DNA of 64,000 nt from Zeugodacus cucurbitae (GCF_028554725.1 NC_071668.1:7609001-7673000), one strand, 5' to 3'; numbered from the stretch's first letter, positions 46,730 to 58,942 are shown. Notes: generated by a model not told the origin, from the letters alone. Made by a program: numbers and translations.

Positions 46730-48215
46730 TCAGAGTCAAAGAAAGTCACTTAGAGCCAAGGAGATCTCGGCAAAGCCACTAAAAACATGAGTACACGCAA
46801 GATCCCAAGAGATCCTCTGATAGTTGAGAATCACTATTTGTTTTATAAAGATAGGCGATATAAAGAAGGGCGATATAGAGCGAAAGAGAGTCACTGAAAA
46901 CCCGGACGAACCACCGAGATCCAAGAAGTTTACCGCAGAACCACCGGAGTACTAGCGAGATCCCAAAGGAGCCACTGAGATCCTGAATGAACCGCTAAAA
47001 ACCTATAAGAAGAGAGAATCACTATATATTTTAAATAAATAAGAGCCAAATAGAGCTCAAGAGCATCACTTCAATCCCAGAGAGCCACTGGGATCCAGAC
47101 GGTTTAAGGCAGAGGCACTGGGAACCCAGGAGTATAAAGTAAGCCCAAGAAAGATCCTAAAAGTGCCAGAGAGTCCATGGCAGAACTATAAAGATCTCAG
47201 AAGTACTCACGAGGAGCTACTGAGATATTAAAACAGACACTGTGAGCCCTTAAGAAGAAAGAAAGTAACAGCGAGATACTAAAGGAGCCACGAGATCCTA
47301 AATGAACCGCTAAAAACCTTTAAGAAGAGAGAATCACTATATATTTTAAATAAATAAGAGCCAAAGAGAGCTCAAGAGCATCACTTCAATCCCAGAGAGC
47401 CACTGGGATCCAGACGGTTTAAGGCAGAGGCACTGGGAACCCAGGAGTATAAAGTAAGCCCAAGAAAGTCACTAAAGATCCTAAAAGTGCCAGAGAGTCC
47501 ATGGCAGAACTATAAAGATCTCAGAAGTACACACGAGGAGCTACTGAGATATTAAAACATACACTGTGAGCCCTTAAGAAGAAAGAATCGCCATTAAGAA
47601 GAAAGAAAGTAACAGCGAGATTCCAAAGGAGCGACTGAAATCCTAATTGAACCGCTAAAAACATTTAAGAAGAGAGAATCACTATATATTTTAAATAAAT
47701 AAGAGCCAAAGAGAGCTCAAGAGCATCACTTCAATCCCAGAGAGACACTGGGATCCAGACGGTTTACGGCAGAGGCACTGGGAACCCAGGAGCACCAAGG
47801 AAGCCCAAAAGGATCACTTAAGATCCTAAAAGTGCCAGAGAGTCCATGGCAGAGCTACAAAGATCTCAGAAGTACACACGAGGAGCTACTGAGATATTAA
47901 AACAGACACTGAGAGCCCTTAAGAAGAAAGAATCACTATATATTTTAAATGAATGAGAGATACTTAGAGCTTAAGAATGTCACTGAAAACCCGGAAGAAC
48001 CACTGAGAGCATGGCAGATGGCGGCAGAATCATAGAGAAAACTGGTATGGTGAGAGCTCAAGGAAGCAATTGAGATCATATAGGAGCAAATAGTAGCCAA
48101 TGAGAAGGAGTCATTATGTATTTTAAATAAATGGGAGTCACAGAAAACCCGAAATACCGTCGAGAGCTCTAGGGAGTCAATGAGAGTTTCTGCGAACTAA
48201 TGAGAAGAGAGAAAC
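46730..48215 (+). repeat. Purine-rich satellite with higher-order units
   Basis: The base repeat is a loose 24-27 base unit around GCCACTGAGATCC followed by purines. Superimposed are large units starting GAGAATCACTATATATTTTA at 47014, 47329 and 47674, with a shortened one near 47928, giving lengths of 315, 345 and about 254. The 345 unit contains an extra copy of an AAGAAGAAAGAA segment near 47575-47610. Neighbouring units look highly similar by eye, so the amplification is recent, while the edges (46730-46980, 48000-48215) are more diverged. No coding capacity. Confidence 0.85.
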
Positions 48216-50428
48216 AGCACAGGCCATTATGAAAGGGAAATCGATGGAGCCTCTTTCAAAAGTATTCCTTTTTAAATGCAATCTCATTCAGTTCTCATTT
48301 AAATTAATCGATTACTATTTTGACTTAAATAATAATTAACCAAGTAATAATGAAACTTAAACCAATTCCCGTTAACCTGATTGAGTTGAAATGACAATTC
48401 TTAAAATATTTCGTTGGTTCATACAAAATCCAACTTTACTACATATATTCATAGCTTCGTTTTTACCATAATCCCAAACCACTTACTTTCTTATCGCTAT
48501 GTAACACAAAGACGACCTTCCTCTTGTAAGTTATGTCTACCAAGCAACTCTCACCAGCGCTCCACTAATAAGTCGATGTCACCTGTCACATGGCACTAAT
48601 TCCCTTTTCAAAAGGCACTCCTCGCAGCAGGGCAAAACTTCACGTTCTAGTGGCAAAATTAAGCCTATGAACAGTATCAGTTTCCAGTTTCGTAAATCCT
48701 TTAACGCACTAAAATTTGTCGTCACCAATACCGCCGACTCGTTATATGACGCTGTAGGGTTACATAGTAGCGATACTCCTTCTCGCCAGAGTGTGCGCTT
48801 TGTTGCATAAATCTACCAACACCAGCACCGCTATGAAATGCCTTGCGACGCTGCTAAGCCTTTGTTTGGAACTTGAGCAGCGGACAGACAACAAAGTTAA
48901 CGATTACGTTGCAGGTGAGTATAGGTGCCCTGCGCGCTAAGCCGCTTTGTTGCATGTTGCGAATGTATACTTGGTCCTAAGCACTGACTACGAACTTCCT
49001 TGCCTGATTGGCCTATGCAAAGCAGCTGAAGATATATACATTTATGTTATGTAGTGCTATCACTTGCCTGCAAGTTGTTGCAGAGTTCAGTGCAAAGTTG
49101 GAATTTAGAATTTCACGTTCGGTTCGTCATTGAGAGTGGCGCTGGCACTCACTTGAACTCACTTCGACTTCGAGTGGCTGTCAAAGCACTGGCTGGATTA
49201 CAATACAACGCTTTATTTTGCAGTCACTATTGTTGTTCTTTTTCCTTTGTTGGTGTATTGTTCTTTTCTTTTCGATTTGCCTATTTATCTTTGAATGCAA
49301 GCGAGTAAACAATTGCGCAATGCTTGTCAGCACAACGCTGGCAATACAGCTGAAGGTAAATACTAAGCGTTTCACAGCGGTATGGCAACACTGTCGCCTA
49401 GAAACGTTTGTAAGCGGTGTGCTGAAAAGGAAATTGTGTGGTTTTTGCTTTGTTTTTACGCAACACAGTTGTGTTGCAACACAAATTTAGACCCTATAAT
49501 CCAATCAATGTGACTTTGCTTGACAGTCAGGATACCGGTGCATACACACATAAATGGTGAAGTGCCTGATATTACTGGTGGCGCACAACTTTGTGGGAAT
49601 TCCATGCAAATCATGAATCAACCAACGCTTCGCTCCGGTATCCTGCACACATTCTCTGTATATGCACAACAGTAAAAGTAGCAAAAGTTTTTGTGGCTGA
49701 GCTTTATAGCTTTTAGAGAGTGAAGCGATATCTACTGCTTTAAGTAAACTTCATACAAAGTTTGAGTGGCATGTTAGTGCATTGCATGCTGTGGCTTCTA
49801 CTCCCTTTGCTTAAAGAATTTCTTAACTTGCATTCGCGTTATGAGTTATAAATTTAATGTATACGCATACTGCACACAAAAATATTTGTAAGAAAGTATT
49901 GTATATAAAAGTTTAGTTGCGTAAACTTTCCGCGATTTTTACTTGATTTGAAATCTTAAATGCGATAAGCAAATGCGATCTACTCACAATATAATCAGAG
50001 TGCATACATACATATATATTATTATTTCTCGAAGTCCATAAAAAAAGATATGCTATAGATAAAAATTGTTGATATCTATATGAAAATAAGTATACATTTT
50101 TAAAATGTTCGATCCAAAGTCGTTTGTGATCAGGAACTAGTTTGAACTCTCTATCACAGTAGTGTCATAAAACTGACATTTCGCACTATAAAATAAACAG
50201 TGATAGGTCATATTTAGATTTCTATATATTTTTTCTCCTGTATAACAACGCGTAGTGATATCATATTTGGAGTTTAGGGATTAGCTCTATTTATGTTCAT
50301 TATGCCAAATTCAATGACAATCATAGTTAAAGTCTCATTTCATTATTTTAGCCATTTATGACAGCATATTTCGCACCGAATTGGCAACCTATTCCGAAAA
50401 GTGAAGTTAATACTAATTCTATTAAATA
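48216..50428. other. Non-coding, with one candidate exon
   Basis: No established gene. Contains the possible exon at 48833-48914. T-rich frames at 49054-49490 show no domain. From 49500 to 50428 nothing is recognised. Confidence 0.5.
48833..48914 (+). CDS. Possible first coding exon, secretory-like start
   Basis: The ATG at 48833 opens MKCLATLLSLCLELEQ followed by RTDNKVNDYVA and ends within a codon at CAG/GTGAGTATA, an excellent splice-donor match (exon end 48914). The first 12 residues have a basic start and a hydrophobic core (LATLLSLCL), like a signal peptide. If unspliced, the frame stops about 30 bases further on. I do not recognise the protein, and no second exon or acceptor can be assigned in the window. 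The combination of signal-like start and strong donor is mildly suggestive; chance remains quite possible. Confidence 0.25.
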
Positions 50429-51724
50429 TTCGGTTGTGAAATATCTCTCTTCTTTGTCTTTGGAATTTCGCAGCTATGTATAAAGCGCTACAGAGCTCGT
50501 ATCTGGCAATACTATACATCTTCGAAAGGTCTTGACATAACCTACAAACACGACGCTGTGCATGGTTAGGTTGGATATTGCGTTCAACAGTTATAGACGT
50601 ATAGAGCTCACTAACGCCGAAATTCGCGCTACTTTAAAGTTTTCCTTCGTTAAAGGCAAATCCGCTAGAGAAACGTTCCGTGAAATTAACGGTGTTTTGG
50701 AGGATGGTACTCTATCACTTCGAACTGCAGACGAATGGTTTCGACGATTCAGAGCAGGTGAAAACGACACCATGGATAAGCCAGTCGGCGGAACACATGT
50801 GACGACGAATACCGCTCAAATAATGGAAAACATCGAGTAAGACCGGTAGGTGGCGTCTCTTGACATCGTCCAGGAGATGGTAGTTAGTCACCAAACAATT
50901 TTAAACCATCTGTAGAAGGCTGGATACCCCAAAAAGCATGGTATTTGGGTGCCGCATTAATTGACGCAAAAAAATCTTCTGGACCGAATCGACGCCTGCG
51001 ATATGCTGCTGAAACGGAACGAACTCTTGACATCGTCCAGGAGATGGTAGTTAGTCACCAAACAATTTTAAACCATCTGTAGAAGGCTGGATACCCCAAA
51101 AAGCATGGTATTTGGGTGCCGCATTAATTGACGCAAAAAAATCTTCTGGACCGAAGCGACGCCTGCGATATGCTGCTGAAACGGAACGAACTCGACCCAT
51201 TTTTGAAGCGTATGGTGACTGGCAAAAAATTGGTTCCCATTCGACAATATCAAGCGAAATCGGTCGTGGTCAAAGGCCGGTGAATCGTCCCAAACAGTGA
51301 CCAAGCCGGGACTGACGGCCAGGAAGGTTTTGCTGTGTGTTTGGAGGGATTGGAAAGGAATTATGAGCTGCTTCCATATGACCAGACGCTTAATTCCACC
51401 ATCTACTGTGAACAACTGGACCGCTTGAGCAGGCGATCGACAAGAAGCGTCTAGAATTTGCCAACAGGAAGGGTGTAGTGTTCCACCAGGACAACGCCAG
51501 ACCATACACTTCGTTGATGAATCATCAGAAGCTACGGGAGCTCGGATGGGAGGTTTTATCGCATCCACCATATAGCCCAGACATAGCGCCAAGTGATTAC
51601 TACCTGTTCCTGCCCATGGCGAACGCCCTTGGTGGTGTAAAGTGGAATTAAAAAGAGACTTGTGAAAAGTGGCTGGCTTGCAGCATTGAATAAAGAGCAG
51701 GAAGGGAGATGTTTGACAACCTAA
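50429..51724 (+). mobile_element. Mariner, mellifera-type, dead copy C
   Basis: The left end TTCGGTTGTGAAATATCTC and the right end, the complement of TTAGGTTGTCAAACATCTCCC, are flanked by TA. Length is about 1.3 kb, normal, but only because a 167-base internal duplication offsets deletions. Coding remains: an N-terminal stretch at 50562-50840 (LTNAEIRATLKFSFVKGKSA, then WFRRFRAGEND), then stops. The first catalytic Asp codon is lost in a small deletion near 51224 (normally GDEKW), while the second (CAGGACAAC near 51489) and third (CCAAGTGAT near 51589) remain. The C-terminal residues after GGVKW are deleted. The usual ATG start is altered to ATAGAG near 50611. No protein can be made. Confidence 0.88.
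50858..51193 (+). repeat. 167-base tandem duplication within mariner C
   Basis: The stretch TCTTGACATCGTCCAGGAG to GAAACGGAACGAACTC occurs twice head to tail (50858-51026, 51025-51193), with about one difference (GAATCGACG versus GAAGCGACG). The copies carry the same private changes, such as GGAGATGGTAG and TACCCCAAAA, so duplication followed those changes. Confidence 0.93.
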
Positions 51725-51726
51725 TA

Positions 51727-53994
51727 TTGTATAAAACTTATTCAAGATTTTTCATTATCAAAGCATAGTAGAAGAGCATGTCAAATTTTATGGCAAAAAT
51801 TTGACAAAGCGTAAAGAGCGATTTATATTATCTGTATGGCTTCAAATCTATGTTATAAATATTCCATGGAGTACATATGATAAGGTATATAGTATTGAAG
51901 ATATATTTCGCCTCAGAACTATCTATCCAATATCTTTTGGAATGAACAATTTAATTGATGTTATTGATACTAAATTAACCAAAAACTGTTAACTGCTCAA
52001 AGTGTGTTACTCTGACTTCTGAAAACCACTCGACCAAAGTCTGTCGTAAGCTGCGGAGAAATAACTTAAGCTAAATAAGAATGGAGAATGCGATATAGAT
52101 CCTCTTGGTCTTTCCGGTCTTGGCCTGTGAGTACCATTTTTAATTGTTTCTTGACAACTCTTGTAAAAACAACTCAACAACGAATGTATTAGCTGCAAAA
52201 CCCTCATCATGAATTGCCTCTAACTACTACTACCCTACTAACTTTGATGATCTAACTCACTTCCATGGACTCCTACCAACAATTCTCCGAAGCTGTTGTT
52301 GAACACTTTTTCCTTGAAATGGATAAACCCTGCTTACTGCAATTGCATACACAACAAAAACTATTTATAAATTACGATATTTCCTTAAGTCTCCAGCTTG
52401 CAGCGCAACTGTCAACATTCACCTACATTTCCATATTTTAATTTCCTTTCAAGGCGTTGCATTTGAGGTCTGACATTTTGCACACCATGAACATACAACA
52501 GGCGTGCTAAAGAGATTGCAAAGGATTTTTGCAAGAAATGAGACTGCATAATGCGAGCTGTCAAGTTGACATACAATAGCAAAGAGTCAGCGCAGCGGAG
52601 ACGTATTTCTTAAACAACAATAAAATGCGAGGGAGAAGGAAGGCGGAGTAAATGAAGGCTTGCAGTTGGTGGCAGTGCGAAGCGCCTGTCATGCAGCAGG
52701 GGAATGCAATATTTTCATTACAAATGAGTGCATGTAAATGCAATTTTAATGTAGTGCGGCGAATGATTGATGGAGACTAACAGACTGACGTGGTGACTCA
52801 CAGGCGCTGGTGACCTAAAATGTTGAATATGTGAGTGTTAAGAAAATTTTTAATAATGAAGGAAGCTGTTGTTGCCACATTTCTTTCTTAATATTCTAAA
52901 TTTTATTGTTGTGATTTTAAATTTTTATCAGTTCATATAAAGAAAATTATTGTTGCATGCCACAAAGCTTTCGTAATTTGCCATTTTTGCATGAAAAAAG
53001 AAGAAAAAATCCCCAAAAATTTTCACTTTGCGCCACCTGAATGTGGCTGAAATATGTATATTTGTGGCAAGTCTTTGTTGGCACATAAGCACTGTCTTTG
53101 CAACTGTATCTACTATATTGTGGCATGTGGCATATTGCTTGCTTTGCCATGCGTTCTCTGGTGCTGTTGTGTTGCTCTGTGCATCCCAAATGCAATCAAC
53201 CAAATGGATGACAATGCAAAACTTATAGCCAAAGCACAAAATACCACAAAACAGATAAGACAACGCTTGGCTGGAAAAATTGCTTGCTTGCTTGCTTGCT
53301 TGCAAAAACAAAGAATGTAAAGAAAGGCCAAAAATACAACGAAGAATGGTAGCAAAAATTCGACTTCCGCAAGATACATGCAATTATTTATGTGTTTGTA
53401 TGCGCATATGTTAATGCGTATGAGTGTGTGTGAAAAAGAGAGTATGAGAGAGATGTAGAGTGCGATTGTGTGTATCGCAGCAAGCAAAATTTGCCAAACA
53501 AGTTTCCTGTCTGTGGCGCACACAAAACGCACATGTTATATTAGCTGGTTTGCCACCAGGAGACCGTTGCCACCAAGCATGCGAGTGTTATCTCGAAATT
53601 CAGCAGCAGCTGCGCAGTGCCAAAATGAGACATCAAGGAGCAGGAAAAAAAAACAAAAATGTGATAAAATAAAATATAAAATAAAAATGAAATTTAGCAG
53701 CTTTTCTCCACCACCTGAGATTTGAAAGCAATACCAGAATTGTTTTTAATAAATGCTCAACACAAATTAGGGGTTTACAACACTTCAGAGCGTAGAAAGA
53801 ACGACCAAATTCACGATTTCTACAGGGAATATAACTAATGTATGTGAGTTATGATTACCGAACTTTATTATTTAAGCAATTAAATATTCATAACAACACT
53901 CTTCTTACGAAGAAGAGAAACAAAATGGCTGCTGACTTCGGTCAGAAAGATATCTTATATGATAATCAAATTTTGCAACATCTGGTTTTTCAAA
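51727..53994. other. Non-coding
   Basis: No gene is supported. The pair of opposing frames at 52928-53532 (151 and 139 codons minus; 66-88 codons plus) overlap the same DNA and show no motif. A perfect TTGC tetranucleotide run lies at 53280-53302. Confidence 0.5.
53280..53302 (+). repeat. TTGC tetranucleotide microsatellite
   Basis: Five to six perfect TTGC units. Confidence 0.95.
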
Positions 53995-54330
53995 GTCTCT
54001 TTTGGTATTCTCTCTCTCTCCCTCTATATCCATATCCCTCTTTTTTCTACCACTCTATCAATATCCCTTTCTTTTTTAACTCTCCCTCTCTATCTCTCTT
54101 ATTTCTTTCCTCTCTCTTTTCTGTCTCTATCTCTTATTTCCCTCTAACGATTTTTTCTAACTCTCTCCGTGCTTTTTATCTACGTTTTTCTCTTTTTCTA
54201 AGTTCTCTTTTTCTTTCTGACCTGATCTCACTTTTCTTTGAACCTCCTTTTCTATTGCTCTCTCATTTCCTCACCATTTTCCAGCCTCTATTTCTCTCTA
54301 TTTCCAGTTTTAAGAAAAATTGTTTTTCAT
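53995..54330 (+). repeat. Pyrimidine-rich tract
   Basis: About 335 bases consist largely of C and T on the plus strand (TCTCTCTC, TTTCTCTTTTTC, CCTCTATATC). The 164-codon open frame across it is Ser/Leu/Phe-rich and comes from composition alone. It immediately precedes mariner copy D. Confidence 0.85.
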
Positions 54331-54382
54331 AGATGGTTGTCAATATTTCTCGGAAACTGACAGGTCTTCGGGATACAATATG

Positions 54383-55325
54383 TTAGGTTGGCAAATATCT
54401 CTCTTGTCTTTTGAATTTCGCGACTATGTATAAAGCGCTACAAAGCTCATATCTGACAATGCTATACATCTTTGAAAGGTCTTGACATAACCTACAAAAC
54501 TACGCTATGCATGATTAGTTTGGATATTATAATCATGGAGTTCACAAACGCCGAAATTCGCGCTAATTTAAAGTTTTCCCTCGTTACAGCCAAATCCGCT
54601 AGAGAAACATTCCGTGAGATTAAAAGTGTTTTGGGGGATGGTATTCCATCACTTCGAACTGCGGAGGAATGGTTTCGACGATTCAGAGCGGGTGAAAACG
54701 ACACCATGGAAGACCTGTGACTACGAATACCGACCAAATCATGGAAAACATCGAGTCATCGGGACTCGCCTAGGAGTTGGGAGTTAGTCACCTAACAATT
54801 TTAAACCATCTGCAGAAGGCTGGATACACAAAAAAGCTTGATGTTTGGGTGCCGCATGATTTGACGCAAAAAAATCTTCTGGACCGAATCAACGCCTGCG
54901 ATATGCTGCTGAAACGGAACGAACTCGACCCATTTTTGAAGCGGATGTTGAGTGGCGACGAAAAATGGATCACATACGACAATATCAAGCGAAAACGGTC
55001 GTGGTCGAAGCCCGGTGAATCGTCCCCAACAGTGACTAAGCCGGGATTGACGGTCAGAAAGATTTTGCTGTGTGTTTAGTAGGATTGGAAGAGAATCATC
55101 ATCATCATATGGCCAGACGCTTAATTCTGCCATCTACTGCGAACAACTCGACCGCTTGAAGCAGGCGGCCAACATGAAGGGTTTAGTGTACGCATCCACA
55201 AATCCATGGCGAACACCCTGGTTGGTGTAAAGTTGAACTCACAAGAGGCTGGTGAAAAGTGGCTGGCTGTCTGAGTTCTTCGCAAATAACGACGGCGGGG
55301 GTATTATGAAGTTGCCGTCTAGATG
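54383..55325 (+). mobile_element. Mariner, mellifera-type, dead copy D
   Basis: The left terminal repeat TTAGGTTGGCAAATATCTC is the best preserved of the family. The ATG at 54535 opens MEFTNAEIRANLKFSLV, then KSARETFREI and LRTAEEWFRRFRAGENDTM, until a small deletion and stop near 54718. A second open stretch (54777-55079) keeps WVPHDLTQKNLLDRINACD, NELDPFLKR and the first catalytic Asp (SGDEKWITYDN), then the linker to RKILLCV and a stop. The second and third catalytic Asp blocks are deleted near 55170-55200. The right side ends near CCGTCTAGATGG at 55325 without a terminal repeat. It is inactive. Confidence 0.86.
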
Positions 55326-55704
55326 GAAATAATTCTCAATTCAACTCTCTTCTTCTTCCCAAACACCTTGCTCTAGAATATGCAACAAAATTACAAATTA
55401 TAATTGTATACGCCAAACTTGCAACCACAATCCAACTTATATTATAATAATCAAGTAAAATTGACACAACGACAGCATTGACGAAGTAGTAACAACAATA
55501 ATATCTCGTAATAATAGCTGCTTCCGCTGCCAGGATATACGCATGAATTACGCAACAAATTATTTATGCAGCCGATACAATAATTCGACTTGATTACAAT
55601 GCAAACGCGGGGCAAACACAACAATATGTATGTTTGCAACAGCAGCTAAGTGAGCTAATGAAGAGTGTTGCAACAACAATGATGACACGAAACAGAACAA
55701 AAAC
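55326..55704. other. Non-coding spacer
   Basis: AT-rich with CAACAATAATA and GCAACAGCAGC strings. No gene is recognised. Confidence 0.55.
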
Positions 55705-56753
55705 AAGTAAGGAAAGGCTAAGTTCGGGTGTAACCGAACATTTTATACTCTCGCAATTTATTTATTTAACTTTATTTATATTATATAATATACAATTTAA
55801 CCCACATATTCGTCACATATATTGTAAAAAGTCCATTGAAAGTTGGAAACCATAATATTAGGTTAGAAGCACCGAGGTCCTCATGTTCGATATATGGGGC
55901 CTTAAAGACCTATGGTCCGATTTCGGCGATTTTTAGAATGGGGCTGCCACACTATAAACATAGTATTTGTGCAAAGTTCTGCACCGATATCTTCACTAGT
56001 GCTTACTTTATATATTGTAATGTAAACAATTCAGATCCACTTCAAAGTTCTGGATTATAGGAAGTAGGCGTGGTTGTGAACCGATTTGGCCTATTTTCAC
56101 AACATATCATTGGGATGTAAGGATAACTATTACAACTATTACAAACCAAGTTTCATTGAAATCGGTCGAGTAGTTCCTGAGATATGGTTTTTGACCCATA
56201 AGTGGGCGACGCCACGCCCATTTTCCATTTTGTAAAAAAATCTGAGTGCAGCTTCTATCTGCCATTTCTTATGTGAAATTTAGTGTTTCTGCCGTTTTCG
56301 TTAGTGAATTAACCCACTTTTGGTAATTTTCAACCTAACCTTTGTATGGGAGGTGGGCGTGGTTATTATCCTATTTCTTTCATTTTTGGACTGTACTAAG
56401 AAGTGGCTAAACAAAACGACTGCAGAAAGTTTGGTTTATATAGCTCTATTGGTTTCCGAGATATGTACAAAATACCAATTTGAGGGCGGGACCACGCCCA
56501 CCTCCCCAAAAAAATTAGATCCAAATATGCCCCTTTCTAGTGGGATCCTTCATTCCAAATTTCATTTTCATAACTTTATTTATGGCTTAGTTATGACACT
56601 GTATAGGTTTTCGGTTTCCGCCAGTTTGTGGGCGTGGCAGTGGACATTTATGTATATTTAACCCCATATCTAACTCTTATATTTCTTGGTGACACAAAAA
56701 AACGTTATGTGAACAAAACTATTATACTCTATGCAACAGGTTGCGAGAGTATA
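55705..56753 (+). mobile_element. INE-1-like repeat R3
   Basis: The left end AAGTAAGGAAAGGCTAAG, a stem-loop TTCGGGTGTAACCGAA, and TTTTATACTCTCGCAA are all intact. The interior follows R2 closely, including GGTTTTTGACCCATAAGTGGG, CGACGCCACGCCC and GGGAGGTGGGCGTGGTTATT. The GGACAGAC microsatellite and CATCCTGATC block are missing: after GGGCGTGGCAGTGGAC the sequence jumps near 56647 to TTATGTATATTTAACCCC. The right end is TTGCGAGAGTATAAC. It is non-coding. Confidence 0.8.
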
Positions 56754-57899
56754 ACAACAACCAGTTTGAATTACAACATATTTTGTCAGTAAGGCTACCA
56801 GCTTGCTGAGCTTTTACAGGGTGTTGTAAATATTGTTGTTGTTATTTTTGTTATTTATAAATGCAATGGAAAATCGCAACGAATGTGCACTCAGCGAAGT
56901 GTGAAATAATTTTCCTTTACACGAATTATCGACTTTGGTTGCAATAGTGGATAAAGTCAGTGTAAGTTGAGACTGAAATTTACAGTTGTACGCACAACAA
57001 CAATGCGCATAATGATAATGAGCGCACAGCATACATAGTTCAATGTATGTATGTATGTAGTTGGTGTGGTTGTTGGCCAAAATTGATTGATATGCGTAAA
57101 TGCAGATAATTCATGCAAATTACGAATGTCAGGTATTATGGGCTTGCGTTGGAATGTGTGAGAGAGTGTATGTGTGTGTGTATGAAAGCCGCAAAATAGT
57201 TGTGTGCATGTGTATGTCTGCCTACACGCGGCGTCCAATGCATATGATGCTGTTATGTATGTATAAACAGTGAATATTTCATGGTTTGAGCGACGTCCAT
57301 ACACGGCGTATACGTAACCTGCCATTGCCAAATGCTTGGCTGCCATTTAACGAGCCGTTGCAGTGTCACCGCTTGTTTTGTGGCATGCAATTCTGAGCGC
57401 CTTTTTGCTGTTTTAGTTGCATGCTGGCATCATGACAGCGCTGGCTTTTTGCTTTTATTTTATTTTCTTTTTCTTGTTATACAAACAATTCCGTCAATGC
57501 ATTTATTGAACGGACATATATTTATGCCGCAACCATCACCTCTGCCACTACTATATTTTGTGATTGCTGTTGTTTTTGTTGCACTCTGTAGCACAATAGG
57601 GGCATTGTTGTGCATTGTTGACAATACAAAATGTGCTGCAGTTGTTGTTGTTGTTTTGTTGCAAATTGTAGGATATTTGCAGCAAATCAAACACACAGGC
57701 GTACACTAATACATATAAACAATATTTAAAAGGCACACAGACACATATACCTGAACAAATATATGCAAATGCATGCGGTTGTAGCAATTTGTATTGTACA
57801 ATTTGTGGCTTCGACAATTCTCAAATAAATATTTATGCCAATTGTAAACACACAACCATACTCTGAAACACAAATATATAAATATACATACAGACATAA

Positions 57900-57930
<31 letters not shown>

Positions 57931-58497
57931 TCAAGTATTCGTTATTATTTATGCAGGCATTATTTAACTGCGTACCGCATGCAAATTTTATATGGTTTAT
58001 TTGTGTACTTCGCACAGCTCACACAAGCCCCACTCAATGTCCGTGTGCATTGTTTGTGGCATGCACTCACTCACTCAACTACACGCCGCACATTTGTGCC
58101 TAAGTGTACTTGGGTAACGGTATAATTCTCTATAAAACGGCAAGTATTATATAAATTCAAATAAATGAAAAAAAAATTCAATTTGTTTGGAAAATATTTA
58201 TTATTTTGCCGTCACTTGAGTGTAATTTTTGAGTAGCTGCCGAACACTGCATTTTGCACAATTTATTGTAAATACTACGCAGCCAATTTGCAGAGATTTT
58301 TTTATTTTTTTTTGGATTTTTATTTATTATTATTATTCAGCTTTTGCATATTGAAAGGCACTTGAGTTGAAAATATTTATTACTTTATGGTTGACTTAGC
58401 TAAAGCATGCACTCCAAAATGTTGAAATCGTTTTGTAGCAAGGAATTGCTGGCAACCGCAGACAGGTAAGCTGGCAGAGAAAATACCAAAAATAACC
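56754..58497. other. Non-coding, low-complexity rich
   Basis: No gene is seen. It holds TTGTTGTTATTTTTG near 56830, TATGTATGTATGTAG near 57045, TGTGTGTGTATG near 57170, GTTGTTGTTGTTGTTTTG near 57640 and TATATATATATATATGTATA near 57900. Frames at 56957-58125 derive from these strings. Confidence 0.55.
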
Positions 58498-58942
58498 AAG
58501 TAAGGAAAGGCTAAGTTCGGGTGCGACCGAACATTTTGTAATCTCGCAATTTATTGATGTAATTTTATTCCTTTGAATAAAATTAAAATATCTGAAAGGT
58601 TTCCCGTAACTTTATTTATGCCTTAGTTATGACACTTTATGTGTTTTCGGTTTTCGCCATTTTATGGACGTGGCAATGGACCGATTCCCTCAAGGTGGCA
58701 AGGAATATGTGTTCCAAGTTTCATTAAGATATCTCAATTTATACTCAAGTTATAGCTTGCACGGACAGACGGACAGACAGACGGACGGACAGACATCCGG
58801 ATTTCAACTTCACTCGCCATCCTGATCATTTATATATATATATAACCCCATATCTAACTCTTTTATTACTGGTTGTTTGTATCACAACCGTTATGTAAAC
58901 AAAACTATAATACTCTTGTGCAACATGTTTCGAGAGTATAAA
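58498..58942 (+). mobile_element. INE-1-like repeat R4, internally deleted
   Basis: Both ends are present: AAGTAAGGAAAGGCTAAG with stem-loop TTCGGGTGCGACCGAA on the left, TTTCGAGAGTATAAAA on the right. About 1 kb of the interior is missing compared with R2; the deletion joins near 58600. The GGACAGACGGACAGACAGAC microsatellite, ACATCCGG, CATCCTGATCATTTATATATA and ACCCCATATCTAAC are kept. Immediately right of the end is AAGTAAGGAAAC, a near copy of the left end's first ten bases: a target duplication, a tandem junction or chance. Confidence 0.8.

Noticed and set aside
46730..48215. CRISPR-like array
   Set aside because: The repeats are directly adjacent and degenerate with no unique spacers of constant length, and the DNA is from an animal.
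51068..51745. 225-codon minus-strand frame
   Set aside because: It lies antisense to mariner copy C, and similar antisense frames occur over copy D (54801-55133). It reflects the transposase codon pattern and is not a separate gene.
52928..53532. Overlapping frames of 139-151 codons on the minus strand and 66-88 on the plus strand
   Set aside because: All share the same DNA, none shows a domain, and the TTGC microsatellite adds Cys/Leu/Ala runs.
53838..54332. 164-codon Ser/Leu/Phe-rich frame resembling a membrane protein
   Set aside because: It covers the CT-rich tract, where TCT, CTC and TTT codons dominate. No start context, domain or helix pattern is convincing.
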